From Gemmatimonadota bacterium (GTDB lineage Bacteria; Gemmatimonadota; Gemmatimonadetes; Longimicrobiales; Gaopeijiaceae), in the NCBI GenBank assembly GCA_012959595.1, contig DUCW01000193.1, forward strand, positions 1 through 13,349: 13,349 bases of DNA. The letters run 5' to 3'. A program made the position numbers and the translations under genes. Below the pieces are notes generated by a model, which saw nothing but the letters and a program-made list of their open reading frames with translations, had not been told where the DNA came from and did not search any database. Position 1 is the first letter of the stretch. Each line of letters begins with the position of its first letter. Positions 7,663 through 13,349 of the stretch are shown one piece after another.

Positions 7663-8131
7663 CGAGAATACTCAGAGTGTCAGGTTAAATCGTCATGAAG
7701 TCTTGGCGTTACTACCTCAACAAGAGCCTTTTCGTTTCGTAGATGAAATTACAGAGGTGGATGAGTCTCATATTGCCGCTCATTATCGTTTTAAACCCGA
7801 GGCATATTTTTATAATGGCCACTTTCCAGGGAACCCTATCACGCCCGGAGTGATTCTTCTCGAATCCCTGGCACAGGTAGGTGTGGTTAGCTTGGGAATA
7901 TATCTTTTCGCATTGGCGGAAGGTTTGGCAGGCGTGGAAGGTAAGATAGCTTTATTTGTGGATGCTGATGTAGAGTTCAGCGGCGTAGTTTGTCCTGGAG
8001 ACAGGGTGTTTATATCAGCGGAAAAGGTATTTTTTCGTCGTAACAAGCTGCGCACAAAGGCAGTGATGACGACCGAAAATGGCAATATGGTTTGTAGTGG
8101 TACTATTTCTGGTTTTAGGGTAGATAAATGA
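7655..8131 (+). CDS. FabZ-like 3-hydroxyacyl-ACP dehydratase
   Basis: A second hot-dog dehydratase, 158 residues, of the FabZ type. The signature is NGHFPGNPITPGVILLESLAQ, with the catalytic histidine in GHFPG and the acidic partner in LLESLAQ. The N-terminal LLPQQEPFRFVDEI corresponds to FabZ's P-H-R-x-P-F-x-x-V-D. The GTG at 7655 is preferred because GGGAG at 7642-7646 sits 8 bp before it. A GTG at 7640 would add five residues but has a poorer upstream site. It overlaps the FabA-like gene by 8 bp and the KAS II-like gene by 4 bp (ATGA at 8128-8131), so translation is probably coupled. With the FabA-like neighbour it gives the pathway two distinct dehydratases, perhaps for different chain lengths or double-bond outcomes. 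Confidence 0.88.
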   Translation: MSNENTQSVRLNRHEVLALLPQQEPFRFVDEITEVDESHIAAHYRFKPEAYFYNGHFPGNPITPGVILLESLAQVGVVSLGIYLFALAEGLAGVEGKIALFVDADVEFSGVVCPGDRVFISAEKVFFRRNKLRTKAVMTTENGNMVCSGTISGFRVDK

Positions 8132-9408
8132 ATTCGAGAGTAGTTGTCACGGGACTGGGTGTTGTAGCTCCGAATGGAGTCGGTCTCATTGAGTACAGTC
8201 AAGCACTCAGGGCTGGCAAGTCGGGAATACGGCATGTTCCAGTTATGGAAGAATCTAAATTCGGCTGCACTGTTGGAGGGATTCCTCAGGGTGTTGACGC
8301 AATTGCAGAAGACTATTTTACTGCCGAAGATTTGATGGCCATGAATACGAGTCATCGGTACGGATGTATCGCTGCAATGGATGCGTGGACGGACGCTGGC
8401 TTTGAGCGTCCATCTCCTGACGACGATGAGGTCTGTTGGGATGCTGGAGCAGTGATTGGTAGTGGAATTGGAGGTTTGGACACAGCGGGGGAGCGGCTGA
8501 TACCCTTTGTTGATAGCGGTCGTGTTCGAAGACTTGGGAGCACTATGGTAGAGCAGATAATGGGGAGTGGTCCTTCCGCTCGAGTGGCTGGGTTGTTGGC
8601 TCTCGGAAACCAGGTCACAGCTAATTCTAGTGCTTGCAGTACGGGGACCGAGGCAATTCTGGAGGGATACCGCCGGATACAGAGTGGCAGAGCGCGAAGA
8701 ATGTTGTGTGGAGGAACGGAAGGATCCAGCCACTACATATGGGCTGGTTTCGATGCCATGAGAGTATTGTCTCGGAAGTACAACGATGAACCCACAAGAG
8801 CCTCGAGACCGCTGAGTGCTTCAGCTGCGGGATTTGTACCCAGCAGTGGAGCAGGTGTTTTACTTCTCGAAAATCTGGAAGATGCAGAATCAAGAGGGGC
8901 TCGTATTTACGGTGAAATCCTAGGAGGAGCTGTTAACTGTGGAGGACATCGGCGGGGTGGTAGTATGACTGCACCCAATCCAGACGGAGTTCAAATGTGC
9001 ATCAGGCGTGCAGTCGAAGAATCTGGGATTGGGTCGGGAGAAATTGATGCAATCAATGGGCACCTCACTGCGACGGGTGCTGACAGCAGTGAAGTATTGT
9101 CTTGGGCTAAAGCTTTGGAACTTAGCCCAGAAGAATTTCCGTTAATAACCTCCACTAAGTCAATGATCGGACACGCTCTTGGTGCCGCGGGTGCCTTGGA
9201 AGTAGTGGCTTGTATGTTGATGTTAGACGGAGGGTTTGTGCATCCATCGATTAACTGTGAAGATGTGCACCCTAAAATAGAGGAGTTTGCGGGGTCCATC
9301 CCGCAAACTGTAGAAGAGGTACCTCAAATGAAAACTATAATCAAAGCAGGTTTCGGCTTTGGTGATGTTAATGTTTGTGCGGTTTTTCGGAAGTGGTTGA
9401 ATAACTAA
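8128..9408 (+). CDS. 3-oxoacyl-ACP synthase II-like (FabF family) condensing enzyme, variant active site
   Basis: An elongating condensing enzyme, 426 residues, which extends an acyl-ACP with malonyl-ACP. It keeps the Cys-His-His triad: C170 in NSSACSTGTEA, H312 in NGHLTATGADSSEV and H349 in KSMIGHALGAAGA, with K344 just before. Two conserved loops differ from housekeeping FabF: NGHLTAT replaces NAHGTST, and the gatekeeper loop reads GFGFGDVNVC instead of GFGFGGTN. I recall these variants from accessory KAS proteins of Bacteroidota, but cannot check this here. An intact active cysteine argues for a true condensing enzyme rather than a chain-length factor. It starts at ATG 8128 with AGGG at 8117-8120 and is followed by a 50-bp gap before the carrier protein. 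Confidence 0.88.
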   Translation: MNSRVVVTGLGVVAPNGVGLIEYSQALRAGKSGIRHVPVMEESKFGCTVGGIPQGVDAIAEDYFTAEDLMAMNTSHRYGCIAAMDAWTDAGFERPSPDDDEVCWDAGAVIGSGIGGLDTAGERLIPFVDSGRVRRLGSTMVEQIMGSGPSARVAGLLALGNQVTANSSACSTGTEAILEGYRRIQSGRARRMLCGGTEGSSHYIWAGFDAMRVLSRKYNDEPTRASRPLSASAAGFVPSSGAGVLLLENLEDAESRGARIYGEILGGAVNCGGHRRGGSMTAPNPDGVQMCIRRAVEESGIGSGEIDAINGHLTATGADSSEVLSWAKALELSPEEFPLITSTKSMIGHALGAAGALEVVACMLMLDGGFVHPSINCEDVHPKIEEFAGSIPQTVEEVPQMKTIIKAGFGFGDVNVCAVFRKWLNN

Positions 9409-9458
9409 ATTAGATTTCAGTTTTGAGTAGTCACTTTGCAAAGGGAGTAGGGGTACTT

Positions 9459-9710
9459 ATGAGTAGAGAGGATGTTTTTCAAAAAGTCATGGGAATTATC
9501 AAGCCATTCGTAAAGAATGAAGAGGTTTTTCAACAAGCGGACGAGAGCACTAATATCCTTCAGGATCTTAAAGTCAATTCGGCACGTTTGGTCGACATCA
9601 TTCTAAATTTTGAGGATGAATTTGACGTTGAAGTTGAAGACGAGGATGCTGACTCTGTGAATACTGTCGGTGATGCGGTTTCTCTCATTATGGAGAAGCT
9701 GTCTGTTTGA
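9459..9710 (+). CDS. Acyl carrier protein (variant phosphopantetheine site)
   Basis: A small acidic four-helix carrier, 83 residues, that holds growing acyl chains on a phosphopantetheine arm. The attachment serine is S41 in LKVNSARLVDIIL, where the usual D-S-L is N-S-A. The following acidic helix (NFEDEFDVEVEDED) and the closing TVGDAVSLIMEKL are normal. The ATG at 9459 is chosen, with AGGGG at 9449-9453 close by. A TTG at 9423 is in frame but would add an unrelated 12-residue tail. It overlaps the acyltransferase start by 4 bp (TTGA at 9707-9710). With the condensing enzymes and dehydratases on one side and a PPTase on the other, it is very likely the dedicated carrier of this pathway. Confidence 0.9.
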   Translation: MSREDVFQKVMGIIKPFVKNEEVFQQADESTNILQDLKVNSARLVDIILNFEDEFDVEVEDEDADSVNTVGDAVSLIMEKLSV

Positions 9711-10456
9711 CAGAGCTTCCCCTCCAGTTTCGTTGTGGTTTGGCAGCCCAAAGAGAAGCGGGTCGCGTCTTAGGGATAATCTGGATAATTCCGATTGCAT
9801 GGTTGATGAGATTTTTCATGAAGTATCGAATCAAGGACGTGAAGGACCTCAGGCGACGTTATAGAAAACTAATTTCTGAGACTCAAGCTCCTATACTAAT
9901 TTGTCCGAACCACCTAACTATGGTGGATTCGGCTGTCATAGCGTGGGCTCTCGGTGGCAGTTGGTGGTACTTGTTTAGATATTCGCGTATGCCGTGGAAC
10001 ATTCCCGAGTATAGTAACTTTTCCTTTCTATGGTTTCTCGGTCTGGGAGCTTGGATAACCAAATGTATACCAGTGGTTCGGGGTGGTAGCAGGGAAGATG
10101 TTTCCAGGGTCATCAAAAAGATTGATTACCTTTTACGGAAAGGTGATACTGCTCTGATTTTTGCCGAAGCAGGTCGCAGTAGAACTGGAAAAATTCAGGT
10201 ACACAATCACGCTCAGGCAGTGGGTAGAATCTTGACTACCGTTCCGGAGTGCCAGGCTCTATGTGTGTATATGAGAGGAGATCAACAGGACACTTGGTCC
10301 ACTGCACCGAAGCGTGGGGACTCCATCTATTTGGATTTCGAAGTTTTTAAGCCCCAATCAACGTTTTCTGGAATGAGGCGATCACGTGATATTGCACAGC
10401 AGGTAGTAGCTCACATAGCTGACATGGAAGGTAGGTATTTTGCTAGTCGGAAATGA
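9707..10456 (+). CDS. PlsC-like 1-acylglycerol-3-phosphate acyltransferase family protein
   Basis: A membrane-associated acyltransferase of 249 residues, expected to move the finished acyl chain from carrier or CoA to a glycerolipid or other acceptor. It has the H-x4-D catalytic motif NHLTMVD (residues 68-74, H69 and D74), IPVVRGG at 121-127 and FAEAGRSRTG at 152-161, a variant of F-P-E-G-T-R-S. A hydrophobic helix at residues 22-38 (VLGIIWIIPIAWLMRFF) probably docks it to the inner membrane. The start is the TTG at 9707, which overlaps the carrier stop and has GGAG at 9692-9695. No in-frame ATG occurs before the hydrophobic segment. It overlaps the PPTase gene by 17 bp. The acceptor is not evident from sequence. 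Confidence 0.85.
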   Translation: MTELPLQFRCGLAAQREAGRVLGIIWIIPIAWLMRFFMKYRIKDVKDLRRRYRKLISETQAPILICPNHLTMVDSAVIAWALGGSWWYLFRYSRMPWNIPEYSNFSFLWFLGLGAWITKCIPVVRGGSREDVSRVIKKIDYLLRKGDTALIFAEAGRSRTGKIQVHNHAQAVGRILTTVPECQALCVYMRGDQQDTWSTAPKRGDSIYLDFEVFKPQSTFSGMRRSRDIAQQVVAHIADMEGRYFASRK

Positions 10457-11036
10457 CCTTGTGGACCTGCTTGACCCTCAAGCTGATCCAAGGTCCATAC
10501 ACCAGGGTTTTGATGCGAGAGTTATGACGACCGAGGAGAATCGTCTGGTATTATCCGCATTGGATCCTCACAGATTAAGGTGGATGTTGTGGGCAGCAAA
10601 GGAAAGCGCCTTTAAGGTTGTCAAGAAAATGGATCCGTCAGCTGTGTTTCATCCTAAGGCTTTCGAGGTGGATCTGACTACATTTGATGGAGTGCATGTT
10701 CGTCACAGCAAGACTGATTTTGAAACTGTGTTGTTCCATTCTCCAAAGTGGGTACATGCGGTGACAACTCTTGAGTCGAGGTCAGCGAAATGCGGCAGCA
10801 GACTGCACTCAAGAGTGTTATCTCTTGAGTCACGAAATGGGCCGTTCGATTCGAGTATGGAGGTGAGAACCTTTACGCGGAAAGCACTCGGTTCTTGGCT
10901 GGGAATCTCTTGGGCGGAGGTGGAGATCGTGACTGAAAATCGGATCCCTAGAGTAACAAGGGGGGGTAAGAGGTTGGAGATAGATCTTTCTCTGGCTCAC
11001 GATGGGAACTTCGTTGCCTGTGCATGGAAAGCATAA
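10440..11036 (+). CDS. 4'-phosphopantetheinyl transferase (AcpS-like order, enlarged)
   Basis: Transfers 4'-phosphopantetheine from CoA to the serine of a carrier protein, here presumably S41 of the carrier two genes upstream. Motifs: GNDLVDL at residues 4-10 (magnesium ligand D6), FDARVMTTEE, WAAKESAFK at 51-59 (E55, K59) and a late SLAHDGNFVACAW. This is the order seen in AcpS, but the protein is 198 residues against about 125 for AcpS, with extra sequence between roughly 75 and 145. The start is TTG at 10440, giving M-L-V-G-N-D, with GGAAGG at 10426-10431. It is the last gene of the cassette and converges on kup. A pathway-specific enzyme is more likely than the sole housekeeping AcpS, but I cannot tell which from this window. 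Confidence 0.87.
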   Translation: MLVGNDLVDLLDPQADPRSIHQGFDARVMTTEENRLVLSALDPHRLRWMLWAAKESAFKVVKKMDPSAVFHPKAFEVDLTTFDGVHVRHSKTDFETVLFHSPKWVHAVTTLESRSAKCGSRLHSRVLSLESRNGPFDSSMEVRTFTRKALGSWLGISWAEVEIVTENRIPRVTRGGKRLEIDLSLAHDGNFVACAWKA

Positions 11037-11057
11037 GCCTAGATAACAAATTCTAGC

Positions 11058-11115
11058 GTGTGGTAGTAGTAGGGTTTTCCTAGTTCTTACATCCGGAAAC
11101 TACACCCACCCACAC
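11058..11115. terminator. Imperfect nested inverted repeat between convergent operons
   Basis: Three short stems nest in order: GTGTGG (11058-11063) with CCACAC (11110-11115), GTAG (11069-11072) with CTAC (11100-11103), and TTTCC (11076-11080) with GGAAA (11095-11099). The position, between the converging PPTase and kup genes, suits a two-way terminator. There is no T-run after it on either strand, so an intrinsic terminator is doubtful. Confidence 0.25.
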
Positions 11116-11129
11116 CACTTCTTAATGAC

Positions 11130-11153
11130 TTAGTCCCACTCAATAGTAGCAGG
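11130..11153 (-). repeat. guaA 3'-end relic (direct repeat copy 1)
   Basis: A 24-bp stretch identical at 21 positions to the true guaA 3' end at 13068-13091, in the same orientation. On the minus strand it still reads P-A-T-I-E-W-D-stop, against P-A-T-I-E-W-E-stop in guaA. The mismatches fall at third codon positions, which suggests descent from a coding guaA end rather than chance. It lies 14 bp beyond the kup stop. It may be a displaced attachment site left by an insertion at guaA. Confidence 0.65.
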
Positions 11154-11167
11154 AGAAAGCTAAGGTT

Positions 11168-13054
11168 CTAGAGCTTTACTGGCATTCCCAATTCAACGAC
11201 TCTTTCGGGAGGAATGTTAAAGTAAGTCGCTCTTACAGCACTTCTATGCATTTGTGCAAACAGGCTCTCTTTCAGGTGTGTCCACCAAGTTTTATCTTCC
11301 AGTATAAGTGTCTCACGAGAGAGAAAGAAGGTGGTATCCTGCATGTCGAAAGTCAGGCCCATTTTCGCACAGTTCTTAAGTGCTTTTGGCACATCGGGTG
11401 ATTCTGCAAACCCATAATGGATCACAATTTTATGTATATCATCAGTTAATGCTTTCACTGTAGTTCTCTTTCTCTCAGGAATTTTAGGGACAGTTGCAGT
11501 TTTTATACAGACTAGAGCGACTGCTTCGTGCAGGACTTTATTGTGTTTTAGGTTGTACAAGAAAGCAGGAGGGGTTTGATCGGGATTCTTATGCATGAAA
11601 ACTGCTGTCCCTGGTACTCTGTCAACCGGGCTTTCCTGGACGTCCAAAAGAAGTCTTGCTACAGGATGAGCATCTTCTTCAAGGTATTCACGGATCGATT
11701 GTTTCCCTTCTTTCCAGGCGGTCATCAGGAAAAAAATGACTGCACCTACTGCTAGGGGGAACCAACCGCCATCTGAGATCTTTGGTAAATTGGCTCCCCA
11801 AAAAGCCATATCGACTAGGAGTATCAAGACCATTAAAAGAAAAACTCCTATGGGGTTCCAGTTCCAGTTTTTCCAGGCAACTGCTGTAAAGAGAATACTA
11901 GTCACCACCATGTCAGTAGTAACGGCAACCCCATAGGCAGAAGCAAGATTGCTGGATGACCGGAAGCCTACTACCAGAGCGATACAGGCCACCATGAGAG
12001 TCCAATTGACTACTGGAAGATACACTTGTCCGATTTCTTTATTACTCGTGTGTTGTATTTCCATACGGGGTAAATATCCGAGTTGTATGGCTTGTCTAGT
12101 CAAAGAAAATGTTCCAGAAATGATGGCCTGGGAGGCAATTATGGTTGCTACCGTCGCGATGGCTACAAGTGGGTAGAGTGACCACTCAGGGGCCATCAAG
12201 AAAAAGGGGTGATCAATAGTGTTTGGGTCATGAAGGATCATTGCTCCTTGGCCGAAATAATTGAGTACCAAGGAGGGAAAAACGACAAAAAACCAAGCCA
12301 ATCGAATTGGTTTGATTCCGAAATGTCCCATGTCGGCATAGAGTGCTTCACCCCCCGTGACTACCAAGACTATGGATCCCATTACCAAGAAAGAGCTCGC
12401 CCCACCATTTTGAAAAAATCTCATTGCGTGAATAGGATTAATTGCTGCGATTACCCCAGGATTCTTGGTGATACCGTAGATGCCCAGGACTGCCAGCGTC
12501 ACAAACCAGCATAGTGTTAAGGGGCCAAACCACATCCCTACTGTTGCTGTCCCTTTGTGCTGCAAGCAAAATAGTGAAACAATGATGGCTAGAGTCAAGG
12601 GGATGACATAGGGGCTAAATAATGGGGTTGCTATTTCGAGGCCTTCTACAGCACTTAGTACTGAAATGGCGGGTGTGATTACACCGTCTCCATAGAGAAG
12701 GGCGGCCCCGAATAAACCAGCCAATGCTAAAGTTGACCTACCTTTACTTCGAGTCTTCGAAGGTGGTAAAACAAGTGCGGTCAGGGCCATAATCCCACCC
12801 TCACCTTGATTGTCAGCTCGCATAACAAAAGTCAAGTATTTTATAGAGATGACAATGATCAAGGACCACAGCATCAGAGAAAGCAAGCCTAATATATTCT
12901 CTGGATTAGGGTCCAACGCTCCGTTAGAGTTGAGAGCTTCTCGAAATGCATAAATCGGGCTAGTCCCGATGTCGCCGAATACGATTCCAAGTGCGGCCAG
13001 AGCCAGTAACCCCAGATATTTTTTGCCTGTAACGGAATCCGATTTAACTGGCAT
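11168..13054 (-). CDS. kup: Kup/HAK/KUP family potassium uptake transporter
   Basis: An inner-membrane potassium importer, proton-coupled in characterised members, of about 628 residues (E. coli Kup has 622). The N-terminal signature GIVFGDIGTSPIYAFREAL is followed by about twelve hydrophobic segments up to roughly residue 450, including the conserved ALYADMGHFG. The cytoplasmic C-terminal domain begins near AWKEGKQSIREYLEE and ends in the typical SAVRATYFNIPPERVVELGM. I take the ATG at 13054, 13 bp after the guaA stop. A TTG at 13081 would overlap guaA and add nine residues, and neither start has a strong ribosome binding site. It is on the same strand as guaA and probably cotranscribed with it. 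The gene is tightly bracketed by two copies of the guaA 3' end, suggesting it arrived by insertion. Confidence 0.93.
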   Translation of the reverse strand: MPVKSDSVTGKKYLGLLALAALGIVFGDIGTSPIYAFREALNSNGALDPNPENILGLLSLMLWSLIIVISIKYLTFVMRADNQGEGGIMALTALVLPPSKTRSKGRSTLALAGLFGAALLYGDGVITPAISVLSAVEGLEIATPLFSPYVIPLTLAIIVSLFCLQHKGTATVGMWFGPLTLCWFVTLAVLGIYGITKNPGVIAAINPIHAMRFFQNGGASSFLVMGSIVLVVTGGEALYADMGHFGIKPIRLAWFFVVFPSLVLNYFGQGAMILHDPNTIDHPFFLMAPEWSLYPLVAIATVATIIASQAIISGTFSLTRQAIQLGYLPRMEIQHTSNKEIGQVYLPVVNWTLMVACIALVVGFRSSSNLASAYGVAVTTDMVVTSILFTAVAWKNWNWNPIGVFLLMVLILLVDMAFWGANLPKISDGGWFPLAVGAVIFFLMTAWKEGKQSIREYLEEDAHPVARLLLDVQESPVDRVPGTAVFMHKNPDQTPPAFLYNLKHNKVLHEAVALVCIKTATVPKIPERKRTTVKALTDDIHKIVIHYGFAESPDVPKALKNCAKMGLTFDMQDTTFFLSRETLILEDKTWWTHLKESLFAQMHRSAVRATYFNIPPERVVELGMPVKL

Positions 13055-13067
13055 AGTATTTCGTTTT

Positions 13068-13091
13068 TTATTCCCACTCAATGGTAGCTGG
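13068..13091 (-). repeat. guaA 3'-end repeat (direct repeat copy 2, within guaA)
   Basis: The last seven codons of guaA (PATIEWE) plus the TAA stop. It is 21/24 identical to the relic at 11130-11153. The two copies lie about 1.94 kb apart in direct orientation with only kup between them. Confidence 0.65.
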
Positions 13092-13346
13092 TGGCTTAGA
13101 TGTGATATCTAAAGCCAGGCTTGAAACACCTTGGAGATCCAAGACGCGGCCTGTCAGCTCTGAGAGTAGATGTGTAGGAAGCTCTACTGGTGCTGCCGTC
13201 ATTCCACGTTCAGATATTATGGGGCGAATTATGACCATCTCTCCTGGTTGTCCGTCGAGCTCTATCGGTAGTAGTACCGTTGGGCACTGCCAGATCTCAT
13301 GATATAGATTGTGGGATTTAAGGCAGTCCATAACAATGAAATCGGC
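13068..13346 (-). CDS. guaA: GMP synthase (glutamine-hydrolysing) C-terminal part; in-frame stop at window edge
   Basis: GuaA aminates XMP to GMP in purine synthesis. The visible 92 or so residues are its C-terminal dimerisation domain: ADFIVM, LYHEIWQCPTVLLPI, RPIISERGMTA and the invariant ending SKPPATIEWE. The glutaminase and ATP-pyrophosphatase domains lie outside the window. The codon directly upstream of ADFIVM (13347-13349) reads TAA, where family members usually have Lys or Glu. As read, the fragment is therefore cut off from the rest of guaA. This may be a sequencing or assembly error at a contig end, a nonsense mutation, or a 3' fragment left by recombination. I call it guaA with possible pseudogene status. 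Confidence 0.85.
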   Translation of the reverse strand, partial: ADFIVMDCLKSHNLYHEIWQCPTVLLPIELDGQPGEMVIIRPIISERGMTAAPVELPTHLLSELTGRVLDLQGVSSLALDITSKPPATIEWE

Positions 13347-13349
13347 TTA

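Noticed and set aside
7810..8733. Long open frame on the minus strand (307 codons)
   Set aside because: It is antisense to the FabZ-like and KAS II genes, which have clear catalytic motifs; its translation is low-complexity Ser/Thr/Arg-rich with no recognisable domain.
9423..9458. TTG at 9423 as start of the carrier protein
   Set aside because: It adds a non-homologous 12-residue tail; the ATG at 9459 has its own ribosome binding site and gives normal ACP length.
5130..11036. Aryl polyene, PUFA synthase or ladderane cluster
   Set aside because: No AMP ligase, ammonia lyase, glycosyltransferase, multidomain synthase or radical SAM gene is present; only the generic FAS-like part is shared.
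11039..11056. Palindrome CTAGA/TCTAG after the PPTase gene as a terminator
   Set aside because: Only five A/T-rich base pairs with an 8-base loop and no following T-run.
1..13349. tRNA, rRNA, CRISPR array, transposase or integrase
   Set aside because: Read on both strands; no cloverleaf, regular spaced repeat or mobile-element protein motif was recognised.

Overview
The window reads as ordinary chromosomal DNA of a Gram-negative, probably environmental bacterium. It has outer-membrane β-barrel and exported peptidase genes, good AGGAGG-type ribosome binding sites, frequent GTG/TTG starts and a G+C content that looks mid-40s by eye (not computed). A DUF5916-type outer-membrane protein, a carboxypeptidase-Q-like M28 peptidase and the motif variants of the condensing enzyme and carrier protein remind me of Bacteroidota, Gemmatimonadota and related phyla. 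I cannot place it more firmly from the sequence alone.

Layout, left to right. (1) 1-573, plus strand: the C-terminal part of epoxyqueuosine reductase QueG, cut by the window edge. (2) 630-1220: a small zinc-ribbon protein with MORN-like repeats. (3) 1271-2689: an exported M28 metallopeptidase of the carboxypeptidase Q type. (4) 2776-2838: a possible 20-codon leader ORF with a strong Shine-Dalgarno, directly before (5) 2856-5108, a DUF5916/CBM9-like outer-membrane β-barrel protein. (6) 5130-11036: a tightly packed, translationally coupled cassette of eight type II fatty-acid/polyketide genes: enoyl-reductase-type SDR, KAS III, FabA-like dehydratase, FabZ-like dehydratase, KAS II-like synthase, acyl carrier protein, PlsC-like acyltransferase and 4'-phosphopantetheinyl transferase. 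(7) Minus strand: guaA 3' part (13068-13346), then kup (11168-13054), converging on the cassette.

The cassette is the centre of interest. It holds nearly everything for a dedicated acyl-chain pathway separate from housekeeping FAS: its own carrier protein, its own PPTase to activate that carrier, initiating and elongating condensing enzymes, two dehydratases (one of the isomerase-capable FabA family), a reductase and an acyltransferase to put the chain on an acceptor. A malonyl-CoA:ACP transacylase and a clear 3-ketoacyl-ACP reductase are absent, so these are either borrowed from primary metabolism or the SDR has another role than the one I give it. The outer-membrane protein lies 21 bp upstream on the same strand and is probably cotranscribed, which suggests a product tied to the cell envelope.

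A second point of interest is on the right. The last codons of guaA, including its stop, are echoed by a 24-bp imperfect direct repeat (21/24) just beyond the 3' end of kup, so kup is boxed between two guaA 3' ends. guaA 3' ends are known integration targets, and this looks like the footprint of an insertion. The visible guaA reading frame also meets an in-frame TAA in the last three bases of the window. No rRNA, tRNA, CRISPR, transposase or integrase gene was seen. No gene-free stretch exceeds 300 bases.
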